Origin: an uncultured Prevotellaceae bacterium
Lineage (GTDB): Bacteria > Bacteroidota > Bacteroidia > Bacteroidales > Bacteroidaceae
Direction of reading: 5' to 3'
DNA: 64,000 nt
NCBI GenBank assembly: GCA_902786665.1
Contig: CADADN010000002.1
Location: 112,541 to 176,540 of the forward strand
Shown piece after piece: positions 25,306-33,632 of the stretch. The notes beneath the pieces are model-generated. The model made no database searches. It was given only the letters and a program-made list of their open reading frames with translations, and had not been told where the DNA came from. The translations under genes and the position numbers were made by a program. The number at the start of each line of letters is the position of its first letter. Within the stretch, counting starts at the first letter, position 1.

Positions 25306-26709
25306 ATGTTTAGCAAAGAAACATACGTCAGACGACGTGCTGAATTGAAAAAACTGGTTGGCGAAGGCATCATACTGCTCTTCGGCAACAATGAGTCGCC
25401 GTGCAACTATCCAGCCAACAGCTACTACCCGATGCGCCAAGACTCATCCTTCCTTTATTATTTCGGTCAGAAACGTGATGGCCTGGTGGGCGTCATCGAT
25501 ATCGACAACGATGTGGAGACACTCATCGGCGATGACATCGACATCGAGGACATCGTGTGGTATGGCAGCGTGGAGAGTGTGGCTGACCTGGCTGCACAGG
25601 TGGGCGTGGAGAACTCAGCCCCCATGGCAACCTTGAAAACCCTCTGCGACGCCGCCAAAGGCCGCACCATACATTTCCTTCCGCCTTACCGCCACGACAT
25701 CAAAATCCAACTGATGGACCTGCTTGGCATACACCCTTCACAGCAGAAGGCTGCTGCTTCAATGCCACTCATACGCGCCGTGGTGAAAATGCGCTCCACC
25801 AAGGAGCCACAGGAAATCGACGCCATCACCGACGCCTGCGCCATAGGCTACAAGATGCACACCACGGCGATGAAACTCATACGCCCTGGAGTGACAGAGA
25901 AGTACATTGGAGGGCAGGTGGACGGCATCGCCCACTCCTACGGGGCGATGGTCAGTTTCGCAACCATTTTCTCACAGCATGGGGAGATCATGCACGGCAA
26001 CCCCTCCTCCGCACCATTGGAGGCCGGGCGTCTCGCCCTCTGCGACTGCGGTGCCGAGACCATGGAGCACTACTGCTCCGACAATACCCGCACAATGCCC
26101 GTAAGCGGGAAATTCACGCAACGTCAACTTGACATCTACTCCATTGTCGAGGCTTGCCACGACTACGTGCTCGAGGTGGCACGTCCCGGCGTGAAATACA
26201 TGGACGTGCATTTCGCCGTCTGCCGCATGATGACCGACCGCCTGAAGGAGTTGGGCCTGATGCGTGGCGACACCGAGGAAGCCGTAAGAGCTGGTGCCCA
26301 TGCCATGTTCCTCCCTCATGGATTGGGGCATATGATGGGCATGGATGTACATGATATGGAAGGACTCGACCAGATCAACGTGGGCTTCGACGAGGAGACA
26401 AGACCTATTCTCGACCAGTTTGGCACCAACTGCCTCCGTATGGGACGACGGTTGGAGGAGGGCTTCGTTGTCACCGACGAACCGGGCATCTATTTCATCC
26501 CGGCACTCATCGACGATTGGAGGAAGAGCGGGCATTGTGCAGAATTCCTCAATTTCGACCTCCTGGAGACCTACAAGGACTTCGGTGGCATACGCATCGA
26601 GGACGACGTACTCATCACTGCCGATGGCTGCCGCTTCCTCGGCGAGGAGCGCATCCCCTACCATCCCAAGGATGTGGAAGAATACATGGCCTCACACGCC
26701 ATGGCATAG
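25306..26709 (+). CDS. pepP: Xaa-Pro aminopeptidase (aminopeptidase P, M24B)
   Basis: 467 residues. The N-terminal regulatory domain (about 1-170) begins MFSKETYVRRRAELKKLV and contains NSYYPMRQDSSFLYYFG. The pita-bread catalytic domain carries the five metal ligands: ALCDCGAETMEHYCSDNTRTMPVSGKF (Asp, Asp), LPHGLGHMMGMDVHDM (His), VVTDEPGIYF (Glu) and GGIRIEDDVLIT (Glu). It removes N-terminal residues from peptides with proline second and is cytoplasmic (no signal peptide). The next gene encodes a secreted aminopeptidase 45 nt downstream, so the two may be co-transcribed for peptide use. Confidence 0.93.
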   Translation: MFSKETYVRRRAELKKLVGEGIILLFGNNESPCNYPANSYYPMRQDSSFLYYFGQKRDGLVGVIDIDNDVETLIGDDIDIEDIVWYGSVESVADLAAQVGVENSAPMATLKTLCDAAKGRTIHFLPPYRHDIKIQLMDLLGIHPSQQKAAASMPLIRAVVKMRSTKEPQEIDAITDACAIGYKMHTTAMKLIRPGVTEKYIGGQVDGIAHSYGAMVSFATIFSQHGEIMHGNPSSAPLEAGRLALCDCGAETMEHYCSDNTRTMPVSGKFTQRQLDIYSIVEACHDYVLEVARPGVKYMDVHFAVCRMMTDRLKELGLMRGDTEEAVRAGAHAMFLPHGLGHMMGMDVHDMEGLDQINVGFDEETRPILDQFGTNCLRMGRRLEEGFVVTDEPGIYFIPALIDDWRKSGHCAEFLNFDLLETYKDFGGIRIEDDVLITADGCRFLGEERIPYHPKDVEEYMASHAMA

Positions 26710-26754
26710 CATCTGGAATGTCATGGAGCTTATAAAAAACACCATAAAAATAAT

Positions 26755-27975
26755 ATGAATATGAGAAAAATCATCATGATGGCCCTGCTGGCAGCCTTTG
26801 CCATCGGTGCCAACGCGCAAGAGAAGAAAAGCAACAAACCCGTTTTCACCACGGTGAAGGAGATACCTATCACCAGCGTCAAGGACCAGAACCGTTCCGG
26901 CACCTGTTGGGACTATTCCACATTAAGCTATTTCGAGGCTGAAATCCTGAAGGCTACAGGCAAGACCTACGACCTCTGCGAGAGTTTCGTGGCCAACAAG
27001 ACCTATATGGACCGTGCCATCCAGGTGGTGCGTCTGCACGGCGACTGCCAGTTCTCACAGGGCGGCAGCGCATACGACGTGCTTTACGTATTGAAGAACT
27101 ACGGCATCTGCCCTGAGGATGCCATGCCCTTCCCTGGAAGCCTCTACGGCGACTCCCTCAATAACTTCACCGAGTTCTTCAGCCTGATGTCGCCCTATGT
27201 GGACGCCGTGGCTAAGAACAGCGCCAGCAAGATTTCCACCCAGTGGAAGCCAGGTCTCCAAGGCATTCTTGATGCCTATTTGGGAGAATGCCCGAAAGAA
27301 TTCACCTATGAAGGCAAGAAGTATACACCGGAAACCTTCGTGAAGAGCCTCGGCATCAATTTGGATGACTATGTGTCCATCACAAGCTACACCCACAAGC
27401 CCTTCTACACTCAGTTCCCCGTGGAGGTGCAGGACAACTGGCGCAACCCGCTGTCGTGGAACCTTCCTATGGACGACATGATGCGCATCATCGACAATGC
27501 CGTGGCGAATGGATACACCGTGGCATGGGGTGGAGATGTCTCAGAGGACGGCTTCACTCGCAAGGGCCTTGCTTACGCCATCGATACGAAAGGGACCAGC
27601 CTTGTCGGTAGCGATATGGCTCGTTGGTTGAAACTCTCACGTGTGGAGAAAACCAACCTCCTCGACTCCCTGGGATGCCTGGTGCCGGAACTCACGCCAA
27701 CACAGGAGCGCCGTCAGATGCGCTATGACAACTGGGAACTGACCGACGACCACGGCATGCTCATCTACGGTCTCGCCAAGGACCAAAACGGCAAGGAGTA
27801 TTATATGGTGAAGAACTCTTGGGGTGAGGCTGGCGACTACAAGGGCATCTGGTATATGACCAAGGCCTTCATCGCCGACAACACCATGGACTACCTGGTC
27901 AACGTCAACGCCATACCCAAGGACATACTCAAGAAAATGAAGGACGCCCGCAAAAACCAGCCATTGGGCGACTAA
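26755..27975 (+). CDS. Secreted C1-type aminopeptidase (bleomycin hydrolase/PepC family)
   Basis: 406 residues (start at 26755; the ATG two codons later, MRKIIMMALLAAFAIGANAQ, is equally possible). A signal peptide precedes a papain-like domain in the order of bleomycin hydrolase: VKDQNRSGTCWDYSTLSYFEAEIL (catalytic Cys), DDHGMLIYGLAKDQNG (His) and YYMVKNSWGEAGDYKG (Asn). Gram-negative anaerobes often carry this exported form. Family enzymes act as aminopeptidases with broad specificity, and export suggests periplasmic peptide trimming. It lies 45 nt after pepP and ends before a strong terminator, so the two form a likely peptidase operon. Confidence 0.9.
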   Translation: MNMRKIIMMALLAAFAIGANAQEKKSNKPVFTTVKEIPITSVKDQNRSGTCWDYSTLSYFEAEILKATGKTYDLCESFVANKTYMDRAIQVVRLHGDCQFSQGGSAYDVLYVLKNYGICPEDAMPFPGSLYGDSLNNFTEFFSLMSPYVDAVAKNSASKISTQWKPGLQGILDAYLGECPKEFTYEGKKYTPETFVKSLGINLDDYVSITSYTHKPFYTQFPVEVQDNWRNPLSWNLPMDDMMRIIDNAVANGYTVAWGGDVSEDGFTRKGLAYAIDTKGTSLVGSDMARWLKLSRVEKTNLLDSLGCLVPELTPTQERRQMRYDNWELTDDHGMLIYGLAKDQNGKEYYMVKNSWGEAGDYKGIWYMTKAFIADNTMDYLVNVNAIPKDILKKMKDARKNQPLGD

Positions 27976-28003
27976 TCAACTTAAGAGACATCCCTCCCAT
28001 GGG

Positions 28004-28051
28004 AAACAAGCCAAAGGTCGAGCAAGGAATAGTTCGACCTTTGGCTTGTTT
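28004..28051 (+). terminator. Intrinsic terminator after the C1 aminopeptidase gene
   Basis: A perfect 18-bp inverted repeat (28004-28021 and 28034-28051) with a 12-nt loop; core CCAAAGGTCGA. The right arm ends in TTGTTT. Confidence 0.88.
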
Positions 28052-28188
28052 GTGACAATAAGCAAATCCTATCGGGGCATGCAACCCTCTGCTTTCGGTT
28101 TCGACTTATTGCTTGGATATGCAGGTGATGGAGATTTCTGACAAGGCTGTTTGCGGATAATCACAGGGGATAATTCCTGACAGCTGTT

Positions 28189-29139
28189 TCAAATCTTTTC
28201 GATTTCCTCTATTGAAAGTCCGGTGGCATCTATGATAGTATTGCTAGGGATACCCATTTCTTTCATTTTGCGCGCCACATCTTGTATTCCTTCAGCTCTT
28301 CCTTCAGCTCTTCCTTCAGCTCTTCCTTCAGCTCTTCCTTCAGCTCTTCCTTCAGCTCTTCCTTCAGCCATTCCCTTTGCGTGGCCACTCTCATAACCTC
28401 TATGGTGGGCTGTGTCCACCGTGTTGATGTAGTCACGGTAATTTTTCACACTCTCCTCATAACCTCTTCGCTCTTCGGGAGTGTAGCGTGCAATTTCGGC
28501 TTGTTCGAAGAATTTCTTGAACACACGGTCTTGCAATGCTTTGGGACGGTCGAGCAGGCGTGAGAGGTTGCGCACGGCAAACATCCATTTGTCTGCCATG
28601 GTTTCCAATTCCTCCTCTGTCTTGGTGAACTTGGGCATCTCCAAATAGATGAAGGTCAGTTTGTCGTAGAATACGTGGTTGTCCTCCACATCCTTCAACT
28701 TGATTTCATGGCGGTAACTCTGTTCAGGATACTCATTTTCGGGGAATACGAAGTCGAGGATGCCCACGGTATAGACATTCTCCAGATGGTAGTCCCACTT
28801 GCCTTTGGGAGCTTGTTCGCGAATGGGGGCCGCTGCATAGTAGATGCTGCGGTCCTTGAAGAATCTTTGCTCCGCCTTTTGCATCTCGACAATGAATTTG
28901 GAATGATTTTCTGTCTCGCAATACACGTCGAAAACTGATTTTCGGTCACCGTACCCTTCTCCCAGCACCTCGCTGTTGAGGTATTTGATGTCGCGGATGC
29001 GGATGTCGCCATCATTGCCCAAGATGGAGTTGAGGAAACTGATGAGCAAATCCTTGTTCATTTCTGTGCCGAAAAGCCGCTTGAAACCAAAGTCGGTGTA
29101 TGGGTTGATGTATCTTTCTTTCTTGTCATCTGTAATCAT
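28189..29139 (-). CDS. Rpn/PD-(D/E)XK nuclease family protein with AEGR repeats
   Basis: 316 residues from the ATG at 29139; the frame is open to 29223. This start is chosen because a promoter sits at 29156-29187 and family members begin near RYINPYTDFGFKRLFG. The nuclease core reads NKDLLISFLNSIL, DRKSVFDVYCETENHSKFIVEMQKAEQRFFKDRSIYYAA, a PD-(D/E)XK arrangement (Asp, then EMQ). Relatives include RpnA recombination-promoting nucleases and the PDDEXK_2 'transposase-like' proteins. The C-terminal part carries MAEGR then tandem AEGR units encoded by a 12-bp repeat, and ends GIPSNTIIDATGLSIEEIEKI, a common tail in this family. The function in vivo is not settled. Confidence 0.85.
   Translation of the reverse strand: MITDDKKERYINPYTDFGFKRLFGTEMNKDLLISFLNSILGNDGDIRIRDIKYLNSEVLGEGYGDRKSVFDVYCETENHSKFIVEMQKAEQRFFKDRSIYYAAAPIREQAPKGKWDYHLENVYTVGILDFVFPENEYPEQSYRHEIKLKDVEDNHVFYDKLTFIYLEMPKFTKTEEELETMADKWMFAVRNLSRLLDRPKALQDRVFKKFFEQAEIARYTPEERRGYEESVKNYRDYINTVDTAHHRGYESGHAKGMAEGRAEGRAEGRAEGRAEGRAEGRAEGIQDVARKMKEMGIPSNTIIDATGLSIEEIEKI
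28286..28375. repeat. 12-bp coding tandem repeat (AEGR units)
   Basis: About seven near-identical units of GCTCTTCCTTCA (plus strand), each encoding AEGR on the minus strand. The unit is a multiple of three, so copy-number change would lengthen or shorten the protein without a frameshift. Confidence 0.92.
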
Positions 29140-29155
29140 ATATTCGATTTTTCTG

Positions 29156-29187
29156 CGAAGATAGTGTTTTTGGTCTTCATTTCCAAA
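29156..29187 (-). promoter_or_regulatory. Promoter of the Rpn-family gene
   Basis: On the minus strand TTTG (29184-29187), 20 nt, TATCTTCG (29156-29163; one mismatch to TAnnTTTG) followed by C. It lies inside the longer open frame, so it supports the downstream start at 29139. Confidence 0.55.
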
Positions 29188-29556
29188 TTTTTGTTTGGAT
29201 ATTTTTGAAACTTGGGATTCCATATATGGTTATGGTGAATGGTATCTGTTGTGCGAACCATAAAAACAGATGATTTCCATATAATTGTCCATGTGATTTT
29301 CAAAAAATGGTTGTACATACCCCCAAAAACAATTGATGGTTAATTCATAGATAATTCGTGAAAAATCGTGATGAAAAATATTCTCTGAATAGTTGTCGTC
29401 CCTGTCAACTATATAAAAATAAGTTAAAAATGCATTTGGTTGGGAAATTATTCGTATCTTTACATGCAATTTGCCTTTTTATGTCTTATTGCATATGCAC
29501 CATCCCTTGGGAAAGGTGCACTCCGAGAGCGGAAAACAGAAATAAAAACCACATAA
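29188..29556. other. AT-rich intergenic region between the Rpn-family gene and recJ
   Basis: About 370 bp with no gene. TATCTTTA at 29455-29462, with TTTG at 29435-29438, may be the recJ promoter. The spacing (16 nt) and last base are off consensus. Nothing else was recognised. Confidence 0.5.
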
Positions 29557-31299
29557 ATGCACTTTAAATGGAATTACGAACCACCTACACCAGACGAGAA
29601 GAAAGCAGCTGACGAGCTGGCCGGGAAACTGAGCATCAGTCCCATCCTGTCATCGCTCCTCATCAGGCGTGGCATCACCACTGAGTCGGCGGCAAAACGC
29701 TATTTCAGACCACAGTTGGCCGACCTTATCAATCCATTCTTGATGAAAGACATGGACATCGCAGTTGACAGACTGAACGATGCCATGGGGCGCAAGGAGA
29801 GGATACTGGTATATGGCGACTATGACGTGGACGGATGCACGGCGGTAGCCTTGGTGTACAAGTTTCTGCAGCAATTCTACTCCAACATCGACTACTATAT
29901 CCCCGACCGTTACGAAGAGGGGTATGGCATCAGCATGAAGGGGTTGGAATATGCGCAAAGAAACGGTGTGAAATTAGTCATCATCCTCGACTGCGGCATA
30001 AAGGCCATCGAGGAGATTGCCCAAGCAAAGCGCATGGGCATTGATTTTATCATTTGCGACCATCACGTCCCCGATGACGTGATGCCTGATGCGGTGGCCA
30101 TCCTCAACCCGAAGCGTGAGGATGACACCTACCCTTTCAAACATCTCTGCGGTTGCGGAGTGGGCTTCAAGTTCATGCAAGCGTTTGCAAAGAACAACAA
30201 CATCCCGTTCTCGCGCCTCATACCACTTCTTGACTTCTGTGCTGTGAGCATCGCCGCCGACATCGTTCCGGTGACGGAGGAGAACCGTATCCTTGCCTTC
30301 CATGGGCTGAAGCAGTTGAACGTCAATCCAAGCATAGGGTTGAAGGCCATCATCGACATCTGCGGCCTCAGCGGCAGGGAAATCTCCATGAGTGACATCA
30401 TCTTCAAGATTGGTCCTCGCATCAACGCCTCCGGGCGTATGGAGAACGGCAAGGAGAGTGTGGAACTGCTTATTGAGCGCGACTTCGGCACCGCCTTGCG
30501 CAAGGCCCGGCACCTCAACCATTACAACGAGCAGCGCAAGGACATCGACAAGCAGATGACCGAGGAGGCCAACCAGATTGTGGCGAAGTTGGAAAGCCAG
30601 AAGCACCAAGCCAGCATCGTGTTGTATGACGAGAACTGGAAGAAAGGCGTGATAGGCATCGTAGCCTCACGACTGACGGAAATATACTTCCGTCCCACCG
30701 TGGTGCTCACCCGTGACGGCGACCTCGCCACCGGCTCCGCACGCAGCGTGGCTGGATTTGATGTCTATTCCGCCATCAAGCACTGTAGGGACCTCCTGCT
30801 CAACTTCGGCGGTCACACCTATGCCGCCGGCCTCACACTGAGATGGGACGACATCAAGAAATTCAGAAGTCGTTTCCAACAATACGTGGAGGAGCATATC
30901 CAACCCGAGCAGACAGAAGCACTCCTCAATATCGACGCCATCATCGACTTCCGCGACATCTCGTCGAAACGGCTTTACAACGAGATGAAACGCCTGGCAC
31001 CCTTCGGACCAGGCAATGAGAAACCGCTTTTCTGTACGGTGGGTGTTTACGACTTCGGTACAAGCAAGGTGGTGGGACGCGAGCAGGAGCACATCAAACT
31101 CGAGTTGGTGGACTCCAAGTCGAGCCACGTGATGAATGGCATCGCATTCGGGCAAAGCGCTGCAGCACGCTATATCAAGTCGAAGCGAAGTTTCGACATC
31201 GTCTATACCATCGAGGAGAACATCTACAAGCATGGCAGCGTGCAACTCCAAATAGAAGACATCCGCCAGACAGAGGAAGAACGGGCTGAGACACCTTAG
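29557..31299 (+). CDS. recJ: Single-stranded-DNA-specific exonuclease RecJ
   Basis: 580 residues, the usual length. RecJ is a 5'-3' exonuclease on single-stranded DNA, used in RecF-pathway recombination and repair. The DHH motifs are present: VYGDYDVDGCTAVALVYKFL (Asp pair), LVIILDCGIKAIEEI (Asp), ICDHHVPDDVMPDAVAILNPK (DHH) and CGCGVGFKFMQAF. The DHHA1 domain has GVIGIVASRLTEIYFRPTVVLT and SARSVAGFDVYSAIKHCRDLLLNFGGHTYAAGLTL, and the C-terminal OB fold ends at FDIVYTIEEN. It is followed 177 bp downstream by recQ, which unwinds substrates for RecJ, a functional pairing often seen in neighbouring genes. Confidence 0.96.
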   Translation: MHFKWNYEPPTPDEKKAADELAGKLSISPILSSLLIRRGITTESAAKRYFRPQLADLINPFLMKDMDIAVDRLNDAMGRKERILVYGDYDVDGCTAVALVYKFLQQFYSNIDYYIPDRYEEGYGISMKGLEYAQRNGVKLVIILDCGIKAIEEIAQAKRMGIDFIICDHHVPDDVMPDAVAILNPKREDDTYPFKHLCGCGVGFKFMQAFAKNNNIPFSRLIPLLDFCAVSIAADIVPVTEENRILAFHGLKQLNVNPSIGLKAIIDICGLSGREISMSDIIFKIGPRINASGRMENGKESVELLIERDFGTALRKARHLNHYNEQRKDIDKQMTEEANQIVAKLESQKHQASIVLYDENWKKGVIGIVASRLTEIYFRPTVVLTRDGDLATGSARSVAGFDVYSAIKHCRDLLLNFGGHTYAAGLTLRWDDIKKFRSRFQQYVEEHIQPEQTEALLNIDAIIDFRDISSKRLYNEMKRLAPFGPGNEKPLFCTVGVYDFGTSKVVGREQEHIKLELVDSKSSHVMNGIAFGQSAAARYIKSKRSFDIVYTIEENIYKHGSVQLQIEDIRQTEEERAETP

Positions 31300-31365
31300 A
31301 AAGTGGCTTTGAAAGTAAGGAAAATAAGTCGTGGCAATTATCTGCGAAACGGTAAAGGCAGAAAA

Positions 31366-31470
31366 AGTGAACATTCGTCCTTTTAACCCCTTTTTAACTT
31401 CCCCCTCTGCCCGAGAGGGGGAGGCCGCGGACCGGGGGCGAAGGAGAACTCCCTTTTAACTCCAAAGGAG
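31366..31470. repeat. CTTTTAACTCC-type repeat with GC-rich hairpin
   Basis: GTGAACATTCGTCCTTTTAA followed by CTTTTTAACTTCC and later CCCTTTTAACTCC, with an 8-bp hairpin CCCCCTCT/AGAGGGGG at 31401-31421. The same units recur at 53130-53345. Confidence 0.7.
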
Positions 31471-31476
31471 GGCACC

Positions 31477-33381
31477 GTGGACAAATACCAGGAAATCCTG
31501 CATAAATACTGGGGGTATGACGACTTCCGGGGCATTCAGCGTGACATCATCGAGAGCATCGATGGCGGGCACGACACCTTGGGGCTCATGCCCACGGGTG
31601 GAGGCAAGAGCATCACCTTCCAGGTGCCGGCACTTTTGCATGAGGGGGTGTGCGTGGTGGTCACGCCACTCATCGCATTAATGAAGGACCAGGTGGCCCA
31701 TCTCCGTGCAAAAGGCATCCTAGCCTCAGCCATCTACTCAGGGATGACCCATCAGGAAATCGTCACCACGCTCGACAATGCTGTCTTCGGGGGGGTGGAG
31801 ATTCTTTATGTCTCCCCCGAACGCCTCGCTTCAGAACTCTTCCTTGTCAAGTTCAGCCATATGAAGGTGAGTTTCATCACTGTTGATGAAGCCCACTGCA
31901 TTAGCCAATGGGGCTACGACTTCAGACCATCCTACCTCCGCATCGCAGACATCAGGCGCATCAAACCCGATGTCCCCGTTCTCGCACTCACAGCCACAGC
32001 CACACCGCAGGTTGTAGACGACATCCAGGAAAGGTTGGCTTTCGCCGAGAAACGGGTGTTCCGCATGAGTTTCGAAAGGAAGAACCTGGCCTACATCGTG
32101 CGTCAGGCCGCCGACAAGCAGGCCGAACTGCTCCACATCCTAGAAGCGGTGAAAGGAAGCGGCATCGTCTATGCAAGAAGTCGAAAGCGCACGAAGGAAA
32201 CGTCGGAATGGCTCAACCAGCATGGCATCTCATCAACCTTCTATCACGCAGGACTGGAGTCAGCGGTGAAAGACGTGCGGCAGAAAGAGTGGCAGGCCGG
32301 AAAGACGAGAGTGATGGTCGCCACCAACGCATTCGGAATGGGTATCGACAAGCCCGACGTGCGCTTCGTCGTGCACATCGACTGCCCAGACTCTCTTGAA
32401 GCCTATTTCCAAGAGGCGGGGCGCGCTGGTCGCGATGGAAAGAAAGCCTATGCCGTGCTCCTATACAACTCCTCCGACAAGCGGAAACTCAACAAGCGTG
32501 TCAGCGACACCTTCCCGGAGAAGGAATACGTGCGCCAAGTCTACGACCATTTGGCCGACTTCTTCCAGATGGGGGTGGGAAGTGGCGAGGCGACAACACA
32601 TGAGTTCGACATCGACAAGTTCTGCCGCAACTTCCACCATTTCCCCGTTCATGTCGATGCGGCGTTGAAAATCCTCCAAAGGGCGGGGTATGTGGAATAT
32701 GATGCCGACCCCGACCACAGTGCGCGAGTGAAGTTTACGCTCTCGCGCGAACAATTATATTTGTTGGAGCGGACGGCGCCTAACGAGGAGAAGGTTATAA
32801 CCGCACTGCTGAGGATGTATGGTGGGCTCTTCGCCGACTATTGCTTCATCGACGAAAGTGCGGTGGCCTACAAGACAGGGCTTGACCGCAGCACCGTCTA
32901 TATGGTTCTCAAGGGACTCAGCAAGCGAAACATCCTGCATTTCATACCACAGCGGCAGATTCCCGCCATCTACTACACCCAGAGACGCGAGGACGGACAC
33001 CGCTTGATGATCACACGGGAGGTGTATGAGGACCGCAAGGACAGCTATGTGGAGCGCATCAACAGCATGGCGGGCTACGCCACCAACGACAGTGTGTGCA
33101 GAAGCAGGCAACTCCTCCGCTATTTCGGCGAGACACGCTCCACCGACTGCGGGCAGTGCGACGTCTGTCTGGCACATCGCCCCAAAGCAGAAACAGAAAA
33201 AGGGGAGATTGGGGCGCGACAGAAAATCCTCCAACTCCTTGCCGACCACCAGCGCCACCACATCGCAGAACTCCATGCCCTCCTCCTGCCTACGCAGCAA
33301 GTCAACAATGCCTTGCAGCAACTCATCCACGAAGAACTCGTCCACGTCGCAGGAGCCTTCCTCGTCTTGGAGGAAGGATAG
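31477..33381 (+). CDS. recQ: ATP-dependent DNA helicase RecQ
   Basis: 634 residues from a GTG start at 31477. An unusually good Shine-Dalgarno-like AAAGGAGGG ends 5 nt before it, in a genome where such sites are rare. The 3'-5' helicase core shows MPTGGGKSITFQVPAL (Walker A), VDEAHCISQWGYDFRPSY (Walker B), ALTATATPQVVDDI, MVATNAFGMGIDKPDVRFVVH and YFQEAGRAGRDGK. A winged-helix stretch (about 380-530) comes before the zinc cysteines (CRSRQLLRYFGE, CGQCDVCL), and a second short winged-helix-like domain ends the protein. I see no HRDC domain. It acts with RecJ in recombination repair. Confidence 0.95.
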   Translation: MDKYQEILHKYWGYDDFRGIQRDIIESIDGGHDTLGLMPTGGGKSITFQVPALLHEGVCVVVTPLIALMKDQVAHLRAKGILASAIYSGMTHQEIVTTLDNAVFGGVEILYVSPERLASELFLVKFSHMKVSFITVDEAHCISQWGYDFRPSYLRIADIRRIKPDVPVLALTATATPQVVDDIQERLAFAEKRVFRMSFERKNLAYIVRQAADKQAELLHILEAVKGSGIVYARSRKRTKETSEWLNQHGISSTFYHAGLESAVKDVRQKEWQAGKTRVMVATNAFGMGIDKPDVRFVVHIDCPDSLEAYFQEAGRAGRDGKKAYAVLLYNSSDKRKLNKRVSDTFPEKEYVRQVYDHLADFFQMGVGSGEATTHEFDIDKFCRNFHHFPVHVDAALKILQRAGYVEYDADPDHSARVKFTLSREQLYLLERTAPNEEKVITALLRMYGGLFADYCFIDESAVAYKTGLDRSTVYMVLKGLSKRNILHFIPQRQIPAIYYTQRREDGHRLMITREVYEDRKDSYVERINSMAGYATNDSVCRSRQLLRYFGETRSTDCGQCDVCLAHRPKAETEKGEIGARQKILQLLADHQRHHIAELHALLLPTQQVNNALQQLIHEELVHVAGAFLVLEEG

Positions 33382-33522
33382 CTTTCTTTTCGAAATTAAC
33401 GAAGTTGCCGAAGTTAACGACATTGGTACTTGCCATTTAAACAACTCTCGCTATCTATTGTCCTAACTTCGAGCGCAGCGAAAACTTCTTTAACTTCTCA
33501 TTCTTCGTTTCCTTAACCATCA

Positions 33523-33580
33523 CTTTGGCGAATTTCGTCGAAGAAATCCCTATAATTCGTCGAAAATCATTTCGCCAAAG
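33523..33580. promoter_or_regulatory. Nested palindrome/direct repeat, probable operator of the barrel-HK-RR genes
   Basis: CTTTGGCGAA (33523-33532) and TTCGCCAAAG (33571-33580) form a 10-bp inverted repeat. Inside it TTCGTCGAA, itself a near-palindrome, occurs twice (33534-33542 and 33556-33564), centres 22 nt apart or two helical turns. The whole array ends 13 nt before the -7 box, so a bound regulator would touch RNA polymerase. Confidence 0.6.
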
Positions 33581-33593
33581 CCCCGTCTCATCC

Positions 33594-33601
33594 TATCTTT
33601 G
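33594..33601 (+). promoter_or_regulatory. -7 element of the outer-membrane barrel gene
   Basis: TATCTTTG followed by C is a perfect TAnnTTTG, 31 nt ahead of the ATG at 33633. The -33 zone overlaps the right arm of the operator-like palindrome. Confidence 0.7.
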
Positions 33602-33632
33602 CACAGTAATTTGAAAATACTAAAGCAAAGAT

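Noticed and set aside
28282-28563. 93-residue plus-strand frame of Ser/Phe repeats
   Set aside because: Complement of the AEGR coding repeat of the Rpn-family gene.
28189-29139. Active transposase of a mobile element
   Set aside because: The family is sometimes labelled transposase, but there are no terminal inverted repeats or target duplications around the gene; a stand-alone Rpn-type nuclease fits better.
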